The notes: generated from the letters alone by a model not told the origin. 64,000 nt of DNA from DASZIT01 sp036489495 (GCA_036489495.1 DASXFR010000041.1:1-64000), one strand, 5' to 3'. Shown: positions 15,145 to 23,585, counted from the stretch's first letter. Numbers and translations are program-made.

Positions 15145-16299
15145 TCAGCCCAGCAGTGACCTGGCGATGACCACCCGTTGGATCTGGTTGGTGCCTTCGT
15201 AGATCTGGGTGATCTTGGCGTCGCGCATGAACCGCTCGACCGGGAAGTCCTTGGTGAACCCGTACCCGCCCAGCAGCTGCACCGCGTCGATGGTGACCGA
15301 CATGGCGGTGTCGGAGGCGAAGCACTTGGCCATGGCTCCGACCTTGGTCAGCTCGCCTTCCGGATCGCCGTTGTCGACCAGAGCACAGGCCCGGTAGATC
15401 AGGGTCCGGGCTGCCTCGGTGCGCATGGCCATGTCGGCCAGCATGAAGCGGAGGCCCTGCAGATCGGCGATCGGGCTCCCGAACGCCTTGCGGTCCTTCA
15501 TGTACCCGGCGGCGAAGTCGATTGCCCCCTGGGCGATACCGACCGCCTGGGACCCGATGGTGGGGCGACTGCGATCGAGGGTGTGCATGGCGATGGGGAA
15601 GCCGTTCCCCGGCTCGCCGATCAGGTTGGTCACCGGCACCCGGACCTCGTCGAACACCACCTCGCCGGTGGGGCTGCCCCGGATGCCGAGCTTGTCCTCT
15701 AACTTGGCCACCTTGACCCCCCAGTCCGCCTCCACCACGAAACAGCTGATGCCCCGACCCCGGGGCGCCTCGGGGTCGGTGACGGCGAACACCGTGTAGA
15801 GGTCGGACACCCCGGCATTGGTGATCCAGTACTTGGTCCCGGTGATGACGTATTCATCACCGTCCCGGACCGCCCGGGTCCGCATGGAGGCCACATCACT
15901 GCCGGCGTCGGCTTCCGACAGGCAATAGCTGGCCTGGGATTCGCCGCTGGCGATCCGGGGAAGGTACTTGCGCTTCACATCCTCGGACGCCCAGTTCATC
16001 ACCGGCAACATCCCCAGCTTGGAGATCAACATGGTCAGCGAGGTGGAGGCGCACACCCGGGCCAGTTCTTCGGCCATGATCGCCTGGGTGACCAGATCGG
16101 CGCCGGCGCCCCCGTACTCCACCGGTATCCCCAATGCCGGAAGCTCGAGTTCCACGCAGGCGTCGAATGAAGCTTGGGGGAAGACGGCGTCACGGTCGAC
16201 AGCCGCGGCGGTGGGGGCGATCCGCTTCTCGGAGAACTGACGCATCGTGTCTCGGAACTGCCGATGGGTGTCGGAGAGGGCGAAGCCGGGAGAGGTCAC
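15145..16299 (-). CDS. Acyl-CoA dehydrogenase
   Basis: This 384-residue flavoenzyme has the family signatures: CLSEADAGSDVASMRT in the FAD/substrate region, KYWITNAGVSDLY, and the C-terminal QLLGGYGFTKDFPVERFMRD with IYEGTNQIQR. It forms a trans double bond in an acyl-CoA and passes electrons to ETF, whose genes are at 56.8-58.5 kb. The GTG at 16299 lies 6 nt after TAACGT, a leaderless arrangement. It is transcribed alone and is convergent with the exported-protein gene. Chain-length preference cannot be told. Confidence 0.93.
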   Translation of the reverse strand: MTSPGFALSDTHRQFRDTMRQFSEKRIAPTAAAVDRDAVFPQASFDACVELELPALGIPVEYGGAGADLVTQAIMAEELARVCASTSLTMLISKLGMLPVMNWASEDVKRKYLPRIASGESQASYCLSEADAGSDVASMRTRAVRDGDEYVITGTKYWITNAGVSDLYTVFAVTDPEAPRGRGISCFVVEADWGVKVAKLEDKLGIRGSPTGEVVFDEVRVPVTNLIGEPGNGFPIAMHTLDRSRPTIGSQAVGIAQGAIDFAAGYMKDRKAFGSPIADLQGLRFMLADMAMRTEAARTLIYRACALVDNGDPEGELTKVGAMAKCFASDTAMSVTIDAVQLLGGYGFTKDFPVERFMRDAKITQIYEGTNQIQRVVIARSLLG

Positions 16300-16305
16300 C
16301 GGTGC

Positions 16306-16311
16306 ACGTTA
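16306..16311 (-). promoter_or_regulatory. -10 box TAACGT of a leaderless promoter
   Basis: On the minus strand TAACGT ends 6 nt before the GTG of the acyl-CoA dehydrogenase. No ribosome binding site is present. Confidence 0.5.
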
Positions 16312-16373
16312 CCTTTGCTGGCCGAAACACCGCATTTCGGCGGCGGCGAGTTGATCCGCCGGCGATCGAAGGC

Positions 16374-16895
16374 TCAGGTGGCGACCGGGACGGCCAGCAG
16401 CGAGCGCCACTCCCCCAACCGGGTGGCCACCGCCTCCGGGCTCAGCCGGAAGGTGTCGTCGGCGACGGCGTCGGCAATCGCCCGCTGGGCGGTGTAGTGA
16501 TGGGCGGCGGAGCGGAAGAGCGGAGCCCGGGCCGCCACCAGGTCGTCGGGCGCCCCGCCCAGGAACCCCCAGAGGGTGAAGGCGAACGCGAGGTCGAAGA
16601 TGATCGGCGCCCGCCCGAATTTGGCCGCCCGGCGCATGGCCACCGCCGTACAGCCGGCGATGACGTCCTCGGTCGACTCCCCCTCGGCCAGCTGGAGGCG
16701 ATCCTCGAACTGGCGGGCGAGTTTGAGGGCAAAACCCTGGTCAGGCCCGGTGGTCCCGAACGACGGTCCGGCCGGCGGGGTCGTCCCCCGCAACTCGGAA
16801 GGGCGCGACTGGGTCCAGATCCCCGGTACCCGGAGCCGGTAGGTCGACCGCACCTGGTCCGCCTCGACGATGGGGACAAAGCTGGGCTGGGTCAT
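16374..16895 (-). CDS. Conserved-looking protein of unknown function, last gene of the leuB-ilvE-cimA operon
   Basis: The protein has 173 residues, is soluble, and has no signal peptide or membrane span. The ATG at 16895 overlaps the cimA stop by four bases, so it is translated with cimA. The N-terminal third has STYRLRVPGIWTQSRPSEL. The rest is helical with several Ala/Arg-rich stretches (TAVAMRRAAKFGRAP, AAHHYTAQRAI). I do not recognise a family. The tight coupling suggests a link to isoleucine or citramalate metabolism, but a chance operon partner is possible. Confidence 0.7.
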   Translation of the reverse strand: MTQPSFVPIVEADQVRSTYRLRVPGIWTQSRPSELRGTTPPAGPSFGTTGPDQGFALKLARQFEDRLQLAEGESTEDVIAGCTAVAMRRAAKFGRAPIIFDLAFAFTLWGFLGGAPDDLVAARAPLFRSAAHHYTAQRAIADAVADDTFRLSPEAVATRLGEWRSLLAVPVAT

Positions 16896-18709
16896 TGGCT
16901 GGGTGGTTCCGATCCTTGTCTGGCCGATCCGTCGGTGCCGGTTCCGGAGGGCTGCTCCGGCTCCGGGGTGGCGTGGAGCAGACCGTAGACGATGGAATCG
17001 GACAGGGCCTTCCAGGACGCCTCGATGATGTCTTCGGATACACCGATGGTGGTCCAGGTGCGGTCGCCGTCGGTCGAGTCGATGAGCACCCGGGTCACCG
17101 ACCCGGTGCCTTTGGCCGAATCGAGTACCCGGACCCGGTAGTCGACCAGGTGGATGTCGGACAACCGCGGGTAGCGCGGCCCGATCGCCCCCCGGAGAGC
17201 CCCGTCGAGGGCATTGACCGGTCCGTTCCCCTCGGCGGTGGCGACGATCCGGTCGCCGTTCACGAAGACCTTGACGGTGGCCTCGGTCGACCGGGTGAGG
17301 GTGTGATCGGCGATGACCCGATACGACTCGAGATCGAAGAAGTCCTGTTCCCATCCGGTCGAGTTCCGGAGCAGCAATTCGAGCGAGGCGTCGGCCACCT
17401 CGAAGTGGTAACCCTCGTGCTCGAGCCGCTTCAACGAGTCGAGGACCGAGCCCATGGCGTCCGAATCGAGCTCGAGTCCGAGTTCGGCGGCTTTGAAGGC
17501 CAGGGTGGAACGGCCGGCCATCTCCGAGACGACGAAGCGGGTGCCGTTGCCGACCAGATTGGGGGAGATGTGCTCGTAGGCATCCGAACGCCGGGCGATC
17601 GCCGAGGTGTGGAGCCCGGCCTTGTGGGCGAAGACCGACCCGCCGACGAACGGCTGTTGCGGATTCGGGGCGATGTTCACCAGCTCGGCGATGTGGTGGG
17701 CCACCGGGGTGATCCGTTCGAGGCGGTCGGGCGGGATGGTCCTGACCCGCAGCTTCAGTGACAGGTCGGGGATGGTGGCCGACAGGTCGGTGTTTCCCGC
17801 CCGCTCCCCGTAGCCGTTGACGCAGCCCTGCACGTGGGTCGCCCCCGCCCCGACCGCGGCCAACGAATTGGCCACCGCGCAGCCGCTGTCGTTGTGGAAA
17901 TGGACGCCGACTTGCGTCTCGAACCCGCCGAACACGGTGGTCACGATGCGTTCGACCTCGTGGGGCAAGGTGCCCCCGTTGGTGTCGCACAGCACCAGCG
18001 TCTCGGCACCGGCTTCTTCCGCCGCCCGGAGGATCCGGGTGGTGAACTCCGGATTCGCCTTGTACCCGTCGAAGAAGTGCTCGGCATCCAGAAACACCCG
18101 GAGATCATTGGCGCGGAGGAACTCCACCGAGTCCGCCACCATCGCCACCGCCTCGTCGAGCGAGGTCCGGAGGGCGTCGACCACGTGCATCTCCGACGAC
18201 TTGGCCACGATGCAGACCGCCGGAGTCTGGGCCTTGACCAGGTGCCTCAAGGTGTCGTCGTCCTCCGCCTTCACCCCGGCGCGCCGGGTCGACCCGAACG
18301 CGACCAGGGTGGCGGTGGACAGCGTGAGCTCGGCCGGGGCCCGGGCGAAGAACTCCTCGTCCTTCGGATTGGCGCCCGGCCACCCGCCCTCGATGAAGGT
18401 CACCCCCAGATGGTCGAGCTGTTCGGCGACCCGCAGCTTGTCGTCGACGGTGAGCGACAGGCCCTCCTGTTGGGAACCGTCCCGCAGGGTGGTGTCGAAT
18501 ACATCGACGGCGGTGGGCATGGTCGGCAGCTCGAACTGATGGCCGGATCCCTCCGACGGCGGCTGGGTGTCGGTTTCCCCGCCACCCACCGCCCGTTCCT
18601 TTTCGTGGGCATGGGCCTGCTGCCCCGCCGTCTGCGGATGGGAGTGCCGGTGACCGTGGCCGTGGCTGTGCTCGGGCCCGTCGTTCAGGGTCGGACCGTC
18701 ACTCGACAT
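16892..18709 (-). CDS. cimA: (R)-citramalate synthase with His-rich N-terminus
   Basis: The protein has 605 residues from the ATG at 18709. The HMGL-like TIM barrel starts at FDTTLRDGSQQEG and carries the metal-binding HFHNDSG. The C-terminal part is a LeuA-type allosteric regulatory domain (YRVIADHTLTRSTEATVKVF). The layout fits CimA, which condenses pyruvate with acetyl-CoA to citramalate for isoleucine; a LeuA-like isopropylmalate synthase is the alternative. The first ~70 residues contain HSHGHGHRHSHPQ and HAHEK, unusual for the family. A later ATG at the barrel start (MPTAVDVF) would drop this tail but has a weak binding site. It overlaps ilvE by 11 nt. Confidence 0.88.
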   Translation of the reverse strand: MSSDGPTLNDGPEHSHGHGHRHSHPQTAGQQAHAHEKERAVGGGETDTQPPSEGSGHQFELPTMPTAVDVFDTTLRDGSQQEGLSLTVDDKLRVAEQLDHLGVTFIEGGWPGANPKDEEFFARAPAELTLSTATLVAFGSTRRAGVKAEDDDTLRHLVKAQTPAVCIVAKSSEMHVVDALRTSLDEAVAMVADSVEFLRANDLRVFLDAEHFFDGYKANPEFTTRILRAAEEAGAETLVLCDTNGGTLPHEVERIVTTVFGGFETQVGVHFHNDSGCAVANSLAAVGAGATHVQGCVNGYGERAGNTDLSATIPDLSLKLRVRTIPPDRLERITPVAHHIAELVNIAPNPQQPFVGGSVFAHKAGLHTSAIARRSDAYEHISPNLVGNGTRFVVSEMAGRSTLAFKAAELGLELDSDAMGSVLDSLKRLEHEGYHFEVADASLELLLRNSTGWEQDFFDLESYRVIADHTLTRSTEATVKVFVNGDRIVATAEGNGPVNALDGALRGAIGPRYPRLSDIHLVDYRVRVLDSAKGTGSVTRVLIDSTDGDRTWTTIGVSEDIIEASWKALSDSIVYGLLHATPEPEQPSGTGTDGSARQGSEPPSQ

Positions 18710-19628
18710 ATTCCAACCAGTCCTTGTAGCGGTCGATCTCACCCCTCACCGCCGCGAAGTAGGTCTGCTGCAGCTGCTGGGTGATCGGGCCCGGCTTCCC
18801 GGTACCCACCGCCCGATCGTCCACCGATCGGATCGGCACCACCTCGGCGGCAGTACCGGTGAGGAACGCCTCATCGGCGGAGTAGAGGTCGGTGCGGATC
18901 ATCTGCTCGTAGACAACGTCGTAGCCGAGGTCTCGGGCAATGGTCTCGACCGACCGCTGGGTGATCCCTGCCAGGGCGCCGGAGTCCGAGGTCGGAGGGG
19001 TGATCAGCCGTCCGTTGCTGACGATGAAGATGTTCTCCCCGGTGCACTCGCTGACATTCCCGTCCGGCGACAACAGGATGGCCTCGTCGTAGCCGGCCCG
19101 CAGCGCCTCCACCTTGGCCAGTGAGGAGTTGACGTACATGCCGGTTCCCTTGGCCGCGGTCGGCACTGCATTCGGGTCGTGACGGCGCCAAGAGCTGATC
19201 TTGGTCGACACCCCGTTGGCCACCCCCTCGTCACCGAGGTAGGTGCCCCACGGCCAGGCGGCGATGGACACGTTGACCGGGCTGGGAATCGGGTTCAATC
19301 CCATTTCGCCGTAGCCCAAATACACCAGCGGGCGGATGTAACAGCCGTCGTCGAGCCCGTTGACCCGGACCAGGGAGGTGGTGGCGGCCACCAGTTCGTC
19401 GACGGTGTAGGGGATCTCGATCATGAAGACCTTGGCCGAGAAGAACAGCCGCTCGATGTGGTCGCGCAAGCGGAAGACCGCGACTCCGTTGGGCGTCGGG
19501 TAGGCCCGGATGCCCTCGAACACCCCCGACCCGTAGTGCATGGTGTGGGTGAGGACGTGGACGGTGGCGTCCGCCCAATCCACCAAGTCGCCGTCCATCC
19601 AGATCTTGTCCGTCGGGGTTATCGGCAC
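18699..19628 (-). CDS. ilvE: Branched-chain amino acid aminotransferase
   Basis: This 309-residue fold-type IV PLP enzyme has the lysine region YVNSSLAKVEALRAGYDEA and the conserved GNVSECTGENIF. It catalyses the last step of Ile, Val and Leu synthesis and the first of their breakdown. The GTG at 19628 is 3 nt after the leuB stop, and AGAAAGG lies upstream. It sits between leuB and cimA, all under one promoter with an apparent Val/Ile-codon attenuator. Confidence 0.93.
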   Translation of the reverse strand: MPITPTDKIWMDGDLVDWADATVHVLTHTMHYGSGVFEGIRAYPTPNGVAVFRLRDHIERLFFSAKVFMIEIPYTVDELVAATTSLVRVNGLDDGCYIRPLVYLGYGEMGLNPIPSPVNVSIAAWPWGTYLGDEGVANGVSTKISSWRRHDPNAVPTAAKGTGMYVNSSLAKVEALRAGYDEAILLSPDGNVSECTGENIFIVSNGRLITPPTSDSGALAGITQRSVETIARDLGYDVVYEQMIRTDLYSADEAFLTGTAAEVVPIRSVDDRAVGTGKPGPITQQLQQTYFAAVRGEIDRYKDWLEYVE

Positions 19629-19631
19629 GGC

Positions 19632-20651
19632 TTACAGCCTTTCTGCGATGGCGTCGCCGATGGCGGCGGTGGAAAGTTGCGGGTCGGGCGTCGAGGCGAT
19701 GAACGCCTGCACCGCCTTGGTGACGCGTTCGGCGGCAGCCACCTCTCCCAGGTGGTCAAGCATAAGCGCAGCCGAGCGGATGGCGGCGGCAGGGTTGGCC
19801 TTGCCGGTGCCGGCGATGTCGTGGGCGGCGCCATGTACCGGTTCGAACAACGATGGCCCGGTGCGAGCCGGATTGAGGTTGGCCGATGCCGCGTAGCCGA
19901 TGCCGCCGGAGATGGCGCCGGCCAGGTCGGTGATGATGTCACCGAACAGATTGTCGGTGACGATGACGTCGTAGCGCCCGGGGTTCTCCACCAGGTAGAT
20001 ACAGGTGGCGTCGACATGGTTGTAATCGTGGTCGACGTCGGGGTAGTCGGAAGCCAATTCGTTCACCGTTCGATTCCAAAGATCTCCGGCAAAGGTGAGC
20101 ACGTTGGTCTTGTGCACCAGGGTCAGGTGCCGCCGGGGTCGCTTGGCCGCCAACTCGAAGGCGAACCGGGCGCACCGCTCGGCGCCGTGGCGGGTGTTGA
20201 CCGATCCCTGGGTGGCGACTTCGAACGGGGTCCCCTTGCGCAGGAACCCACCTTCCCCGGCGTAGGTCCCCTCGGTGTTCTCCCGGATGACGACGAAGTC
20301 GCAGTCCGGTGCCAGGGCGCCCGGGACGCCGGTGAACGGTCGGAGGTTGACGTAGAGATCGAGGTCGAACCGGAGGCGGAGAAGCAATCCGCGCTCGAGT
20401 GTCCCCGGGGGGACGTCGGTGGATCCCACCGGCGGGCCGATGGCGCCGAGGAGAATGGCGTCCTGCTGGCGAAGCTCCTCGAGGACGGGGTCGGGGAGGA
20501 CATCCCCGGTGCGGAGGAACCGGTCGGCACCCAGGTCGTACTCCGTGGTGGCCAGCCCCACGCCGGCCGCCTCGACCACCTTCAGCGCCTCGGCCACCAC
20601 CTCGGGTCCGATCCCGTCGCCCCCGATCAGGCCAACCTTGTACGTGCTCAC
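19632..20651 (-). CDS. leuB: 3-isopropylmalate dehydrogenase
   Basis: This 339-residue protein has the decarboxylating-dehydrogenase signatures: GGDGIGPEVV near the start, RENTEGTYAGEGG, HKTNVL and DNLFGDIITDLAG. In leucine synthesis it oxidises 3-isopropylmalate. In the citramalate route it makes 2-oxobutanoate from methylmalate, which fits its operon with cimA. The GTG at 20651 is chosen because upstream in-frame residues are non-family and lie in the attenuator region. The start has only a modest binding site (GGATGACAGG). Confidence 0.94.
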   Translation of the reverse strand: MSTYKVGLIGGDGIGPEVVAEALKVVEAAGVGLATTEYDLGADRFLRTGDVLPDPVLEELRQQDAILLGAIGPPVGSTDVPPGTLERGLLLRLRFDLDLYVNLRPFTGVPGALAPDCDFVVIRENTEGTYAGEGGFLRKGTPFEVATQGSVNTRHGAERCARFAFELAAKRPRRHLTLVHKTNVLTFAGDLWNRTVNELASDYPDVDHDYNHVDATCIYLVENPGRYDVIVTDNLFGDIITDLAGAISGGIGYAASANLNPARTGPSLFEPVHGAAHDIAGTGKANPAAAIRSAALMLDHLGEVAAAERVTKAVQAFIASTPDPQLSTAAIGDAIAERL

Positions 20652-20720
20652 CCTGTCATCCGTTCTTTCTCGTCTGGCGGTGCCCAGACACTGTTCGGTC
20701 CCATCAAGAAAAGTGAAATT

Positions 20721-20745
20721 GAAAAACCGCCCACCAAGTGGACGG
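20721..20745 (-). terminator. Attenuator terminator hairpin upstream of leuB
   Basis: On the minus strand CCGTCCAC (20745-20738) and GTGGGCGG (20734-20727) form an 8-bp stem with one G-U pair and a 3-nt loop. TTTTTC follows at once. It lies about 70 nt before the leuB start and 31 nt after the leader peptide stop. It should end transcription when isoleucine and valine are plentiful. Confidence 0.75.
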
Positions 20746-20752
20746 CCAAGAG

Positions 20753-20775
20753 CCACACACCGGTTCGGTATGTGG
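20753..20775 (-). promoter_or_regulatory. Leader (pause) hairpin of the leuB attenuator
   Basis: The 23 nt directly after the leader peptide stop form a 10-bp stem (CCACATACCG with CGGTGTGTGG, one G-U) and a 3-nt loop. Its 3' strand ends in GTGG, which can pair with CCAC of the terminator's first arm. That gives a possible but short antiterminator. Confidence 0.65.
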
Positions 20776-20823
20776 CTAATCGATAATAATTACGTAGTGG
20801 CGATAGGCCGCACGGTCCAACAT
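20776..20823 (-). CDS. Attenuator leader peptide MLDRAAYRHYVIIID
   Basis: A 15-codon frame runs from ATG 20823 to TAG 20776. It contains GTA ATT ATT ATC, that is Val-Ile-Ile-Ile, just before the end. A 10-bp hairpin begins right after the stop, then a U-tailed terminator, then leuB. Ribosome stalling at the Ile/Val codons would let transcription into leuB-ilvE-cimA continue. The ATG lies 7 nt after a GACACT -10 box, so the leader may be translated from a leaderless mRNA. It is too short to be found by usual gene callers. Confidence 0.7.
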   Translation of the reverse strand: MLDRAAYRHYVIIID

Positions 20824-20831
20824 CGCCACTA
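20795..20831. repeat. 10-bp inverted repeat around the leader peptide start
   Basis: TAGTGGCGAT at 20795-20804 is an exact inverted copy of ATCGCCACTA at 20822-20831. One arm covers the -10/start region of the leader peptide. It could be an operator. If transcription starts further upstream, it would be a hairpin hiding the leader ATG. Confidence 0.45.
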
Positions 20832-20860
20832 GTGTCCCTCGACCACCCACGGGGAGTCAA
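20831..20860 (-). promoter_or_regulatory. Promoter of the leuB-ilvE-cimA operon
   Basis: On the minus strand TTGACT (20860-20855) and GACACT (20836-20831) are 18 nt apart. The -35 box overlaps the stop codon of the upstream sua5 gene. The leader peptide ATG is 7 nt downstream of the -10 box. Confidence 0.55.
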
Positions 20861-21495
20861 CCCGGTCCCTCCGGGGCCTTCATCGGACCGCTCCAGGGAA
20901 TGCCCCCCCTTCGGAGGCCTCGGGCCTCCTCCCCCCGGCACTCCACCACCGTGGACGGGACCCCGTCGCACACGCCACCGTCCACTACCCCCGCCAGCCG
21001 GTCATCGGTGGAGAACACCGAAATGACCTCCTGGGCCAGGGTTGCCGGCGGCTTACCGTGCCGGTTGGCACTGGTCACGGCCAGAGGCCCGACCGTCGAG
21101 CACAGAGCTCGCACCACCGGATGGTCGGGCCACCGAACCCCGACCGTCTCCGTCGCCTCCGGCGGGCCCCCGAGATCAGCCCCGAATCCGCCGGCCCGGG
21201 GCACCACCAACGTCAAGGGCCCGGGCCAGAACCGGTCGGCGAGTTCCTGAGCCGCCGGCTCCAGGCTGCGGGCCACCGCCTCGACCTGGATCCAGCCGCC
21301 CACCAACACCGGAAGCGCCACCTCCGAGGGACGGCGCTTCAACTCGAAGATCCGACCCACGGCTCCCGGTTGCATCGGGTCGACCGCCAGGCCGTAGACG
21401 GTGTCAGTCGGGATGGCCACCACCATGCCGGCGGTGAGGAGCGCGGCGGCTTCCTCCACGTCGAGCGGGTCGTCGGCATCCAACCGCACCAACAC
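20857..21495 (-). CDS. sua5: L-threonylcarbamoyladenylate synthase (Sua5/YrdC/TsaC)
   Basis: The 212-residue YrdC-domain protein uses threonine, bicarbonate and ATP to make the precursor of the t6A37 modification in ANN-decoding tRNAs. IPTDTVYGLAVDP, FELKRRPSEVALPVLV, RFWPGPLTLVVPR and TSANRHGKP are the family motifs. The GTG at 21495 follows the prmC stop by 2 nt. It is shorter than full Sua5 proteins, which carry a second domain, so it is the TsaC-length form. It ends the argS-to-sua5 gene run. Confidence 0.92.
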   Translation of the reverse strand: MLVRLDADDPLDVEEAAALLTAGMVVAIPTDTVYGLAVDPMQPGAVGRIFELKRRPSEVALPVLVGGWIQVEAVARSLEPAAQELADRFWPGPLTLVVPRAGGFGADLGGPPEATETVGVRWPDHPVVRALCSTVGPLAVTSANRHGKPPATLAQEVISVFSTDDRLAGVVDGGVCDGVPSTVVECRGEEARGLRRGGIPWSGPMKAPEGPG

Positions 21496-21497
21496 GT

Positions 21498-22439
21498 TCA
21501 GCGCCTGGCCACCAACATGCGGAGCCGACCGGCCAGGTCGGTCGAGGTGGTGACATCCGCGAAGCCGGCGCCCCGAGCCGTCGCCATGGCCCAAGGGGCC
21601 TGGGCCGGGGCGATCTCCACCACCAACCCCCCTCCGGGTCGGAGCCATCGCGGAGCCCTGCCCACGATCATCTCGATGTCGGCCATCCCGCCCACCCCTC
21701 CGTCACCCGACGCGGCCACCAGGGCCTCCCTCGGTTCCCAGTCCCGGACCTCGGGGTCGAGCTCGGCGTACTCGGACACCGACACATACGGGGGGTTGGC
21801 CACGATCAGGTCCACCCGCCCCATCCGGTCGGCGGGCAAGGCATCGAACCACGATCCCTTGGCCAGCCGGACCCGGGCGCCGGCCCGAGCATCCCGGCGG
21901 GAGAGAAGCCCGAGGTTCTGGCCGGCCACCGCCAAGGCGTCGGCCGAGACATCGGTGGCCCACACCTCGATGGTCGGGAACCGGGGGCCGGCTTCGATGG
22001 CCAGGGCCAAGGCAATGGCACCCGAGCCGGTGCCCAGATCCACGCACACCGGGGTGGGTCCCAGCCGAGCCACGGTGTCGGAGACCGGGGCGCCACCTAT
22101 CCGGTCGAGCTCGGCCAGCGCCACCTCGACCACCTGTTCCGTCTCCGGCCGGGGGATGAGGACCCGGGGATCCACCCTCAGCTCCAGCGAGCGGAACGGC
22201 CAGCGGCCCAGCGCGTACTGCAGCGGCTCGCCCGACGCCCGCCGGGCAACCAGTGCCGCCACTCGCCGATCGCGCTCATCCGCCGGCAACCCCCCGCCAC
22301 CCTCCGCTTCCACGTGTTCGAGGATCCATTTGGCCTCTCGAACCGAGCCCAGGCGATCGGCGGTCGATGCCAGCAATGCCTGTCGCGACTCACCCCGATG
22401 GGTCGTCCCGGCTCCACCGGGCGCCTCGACCGGGGACAT
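21498..22439 (-). CDS. prmC: Release factor N5-glutamine methyltransferase
   Basis: The 313-residue HemK/PrmC protein methylates the glutamine of the GGQ motif in release factors. It has an N-terminal helical domain, VLIPRPETEQVV, the SAM motif CVDLGTGSGAIAL, and the catalytic NPPYV. The ATG at 22439 follows the prfA stop by 1 nt. Its substrate RF1 is encoded immediately upstream, the usual bacterial order. Confidence 0.95.
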   Translation of the reverse strand: MSPVEAPGGAGTTHRGESRQALLASTADRLGSVREAKWILEHVEAEGGGGLPADERDRRVAALVARRASGEPLQYALGRWPFRSLELRVDPRVLIPRPETEQVVEVALAELDRIGGAPVSDTVARLGPTPVCVDLGTGSGAIALALAIEAGPRFPTIEVWATDVSADALAVAGQNLGLLSRRDARAGARVRLAKGSWFDALPADRMGRVDLIVANPPYVSVSEYAELDPEVRDWEPREALVAASGDGGVGGMADIEMIVGRAPRWLRPGGGLVVEIAPAQAPWAMATARGAGFADVTTSTDLAGRLRMLVARR

Positions 22440-22440
22440 C

Positions 22441-23505
22441 TCAGCCCTCGGCCAGCTGGCGGGCACGCTTGTCGGCCATCAGCGCGTCGGTCAGATCGTC
22501 GAGGTCCCCCATCAGGATGCGATCCAGCTTGTGGAGGGTGAGGTGGATGCGATGATCGGTGACCCGGTTCTCCTTGTAGTTGTAGGTGCGGATCTTCTCC
22601 GAGCGACCGCCGCCGCCGACCTGGCTGCGGCGGGCGGCCGACAGCTCCGCCGCCTGGCGGTCCTGTTCGGCCTTGAGCAGGCGCGACCGGAGCACGATCA
22701 TGGCCTTGGCCCGGTTCTGGATCTGGCTCTTCTCGTCCTGCATGGCCACCACGATGCCGGTGGGAAGGTGGGTGATACGCACCGCCGAGTCGGTGGTGTT
22801 GACCGACTGGCCTCCGGGCCCGGTCGACCGGTACACGTCGATCTTCAGATCGCTGGGGTTGATGTCCACGTCCACCTCTTTGGCTTCCGGTAGCACCGCC
22901 ACCGACGCCGCCGAGGTGTGGATCCTCCCCTGGGACTCGGTCACCGGCACCCGTTGTACCCGGTGGGGTCCCCCCTCGTGCTCGAGCCGCTGCCAGGCTC
23001 CCTCCCCCTTGACTAGGAAGGTGACCTCGTTCAATCCCTCCCGTTCGGACGGGCTGGACGACAGGACTTCGACCTTCCAGCCTTTGGTCGCGGCATACCG
23101 GGTGTACATGTCGAAGAGGTCCTTGGCGAAGAGGTTCGCCTCTTCGCCCCCCTCGGTTCCCCGGATCTCCATGATCACGTTGCGGCCGGCGTTGGGATCG
23201 GTGGGCAGGAGTTGGAGCCGGAGCTCCTCTTCGAGACGGGTGATGTCGGCCTCGGCCCGTTCCACCTCGGTGCGGGCCAGGTCCCGCTCGTCGCCGGCCG
23301 AGTCGGTGACCATCTCCCGGGCGGTGTCGAGGTCGGACTCCGCCTCCTGGAGGCGACGCCAGGTGCCGACCACCTCTTCGAGCTCTTTGTGGCGGCGCGA
23401 CACGTCGCGGAGGCGACGGGGATCAGCCGACACGTTGGGGTCGTTCAGCTCGGCAACCACCGCCTCGTACTCACGTTCGAGTTCGTTCAGACGGTCGCTC
23501 AGCAC
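22441..23505 (-). CDS. prfA: Peptide chain release factor 1
   Basis: RF1 of 354 residues recognises UAA and UAG. It has the catalytic GGQ in STGPGGQSVNTTDSAVRI and the RF1-type tripeptide region RVQRVPVTESQGRIHTSA (PxT, not the RF2 SPF). The GTG at 23505 lies 6 nt after TACCCT, a leaderless signature. prmC follows directly and rpmE precedes it. Confidence 0.96.
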   Translation of the reverse strand: MLSDRLNELEREYEAVVAELNDPNVSADPRRLRDVSRRHKELEEVVGTWRRLQEAESDLDTAREMVTDSAGDERDLARTEVERAEADITRLEEELRLQLLPTDPNAGRNVIMEIRGTEGGEEANLFAKDLFDMYTRYAATKGWKVEVLSSSPSEREGLNEVTFLVKGEGAWQRLEHEGGPHRVQRVPVTESQGRIHTSAASVAVLPEAKEVDVDINPSDLKIDVYRSTGPGGQSVNTTDSAVRITHLPTGIVVAMQDEKSQIQNRAKAMIVLRSRLLKAEQDRQAAELSAARRSQVGGGGRSEKIRTYNYKENRVTDHRIHLTLHKLDRILMGDLDDLTDALMADKRARQLAEG

Positions 23506-23511
23506 GGCCCA

Positions 23512-23517
23512 AGGGTA
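23512..23517 (-). promoter_or_regulatory. -10 box TACCCT of a leaderless promoter (prfA)
   Basis: On the minus strand TACCCT ends 6 nt before the prfA GTG. Confidence 0.5.
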
Positions 23518-23585
23518 GTGGCCGACAGGATGGGGGCTGGCCGTGCTGACGGCACCGGGCCCACCGGCCGCCGTCCGGGCGTGGC

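Noticed and set aside
20795..20831. Terminator for sua5
   Set aside because: The 10-bp inverted repeat has no U-tract after it, and it overlaps the leuB promoter and leader start. It is more likely regulatory.
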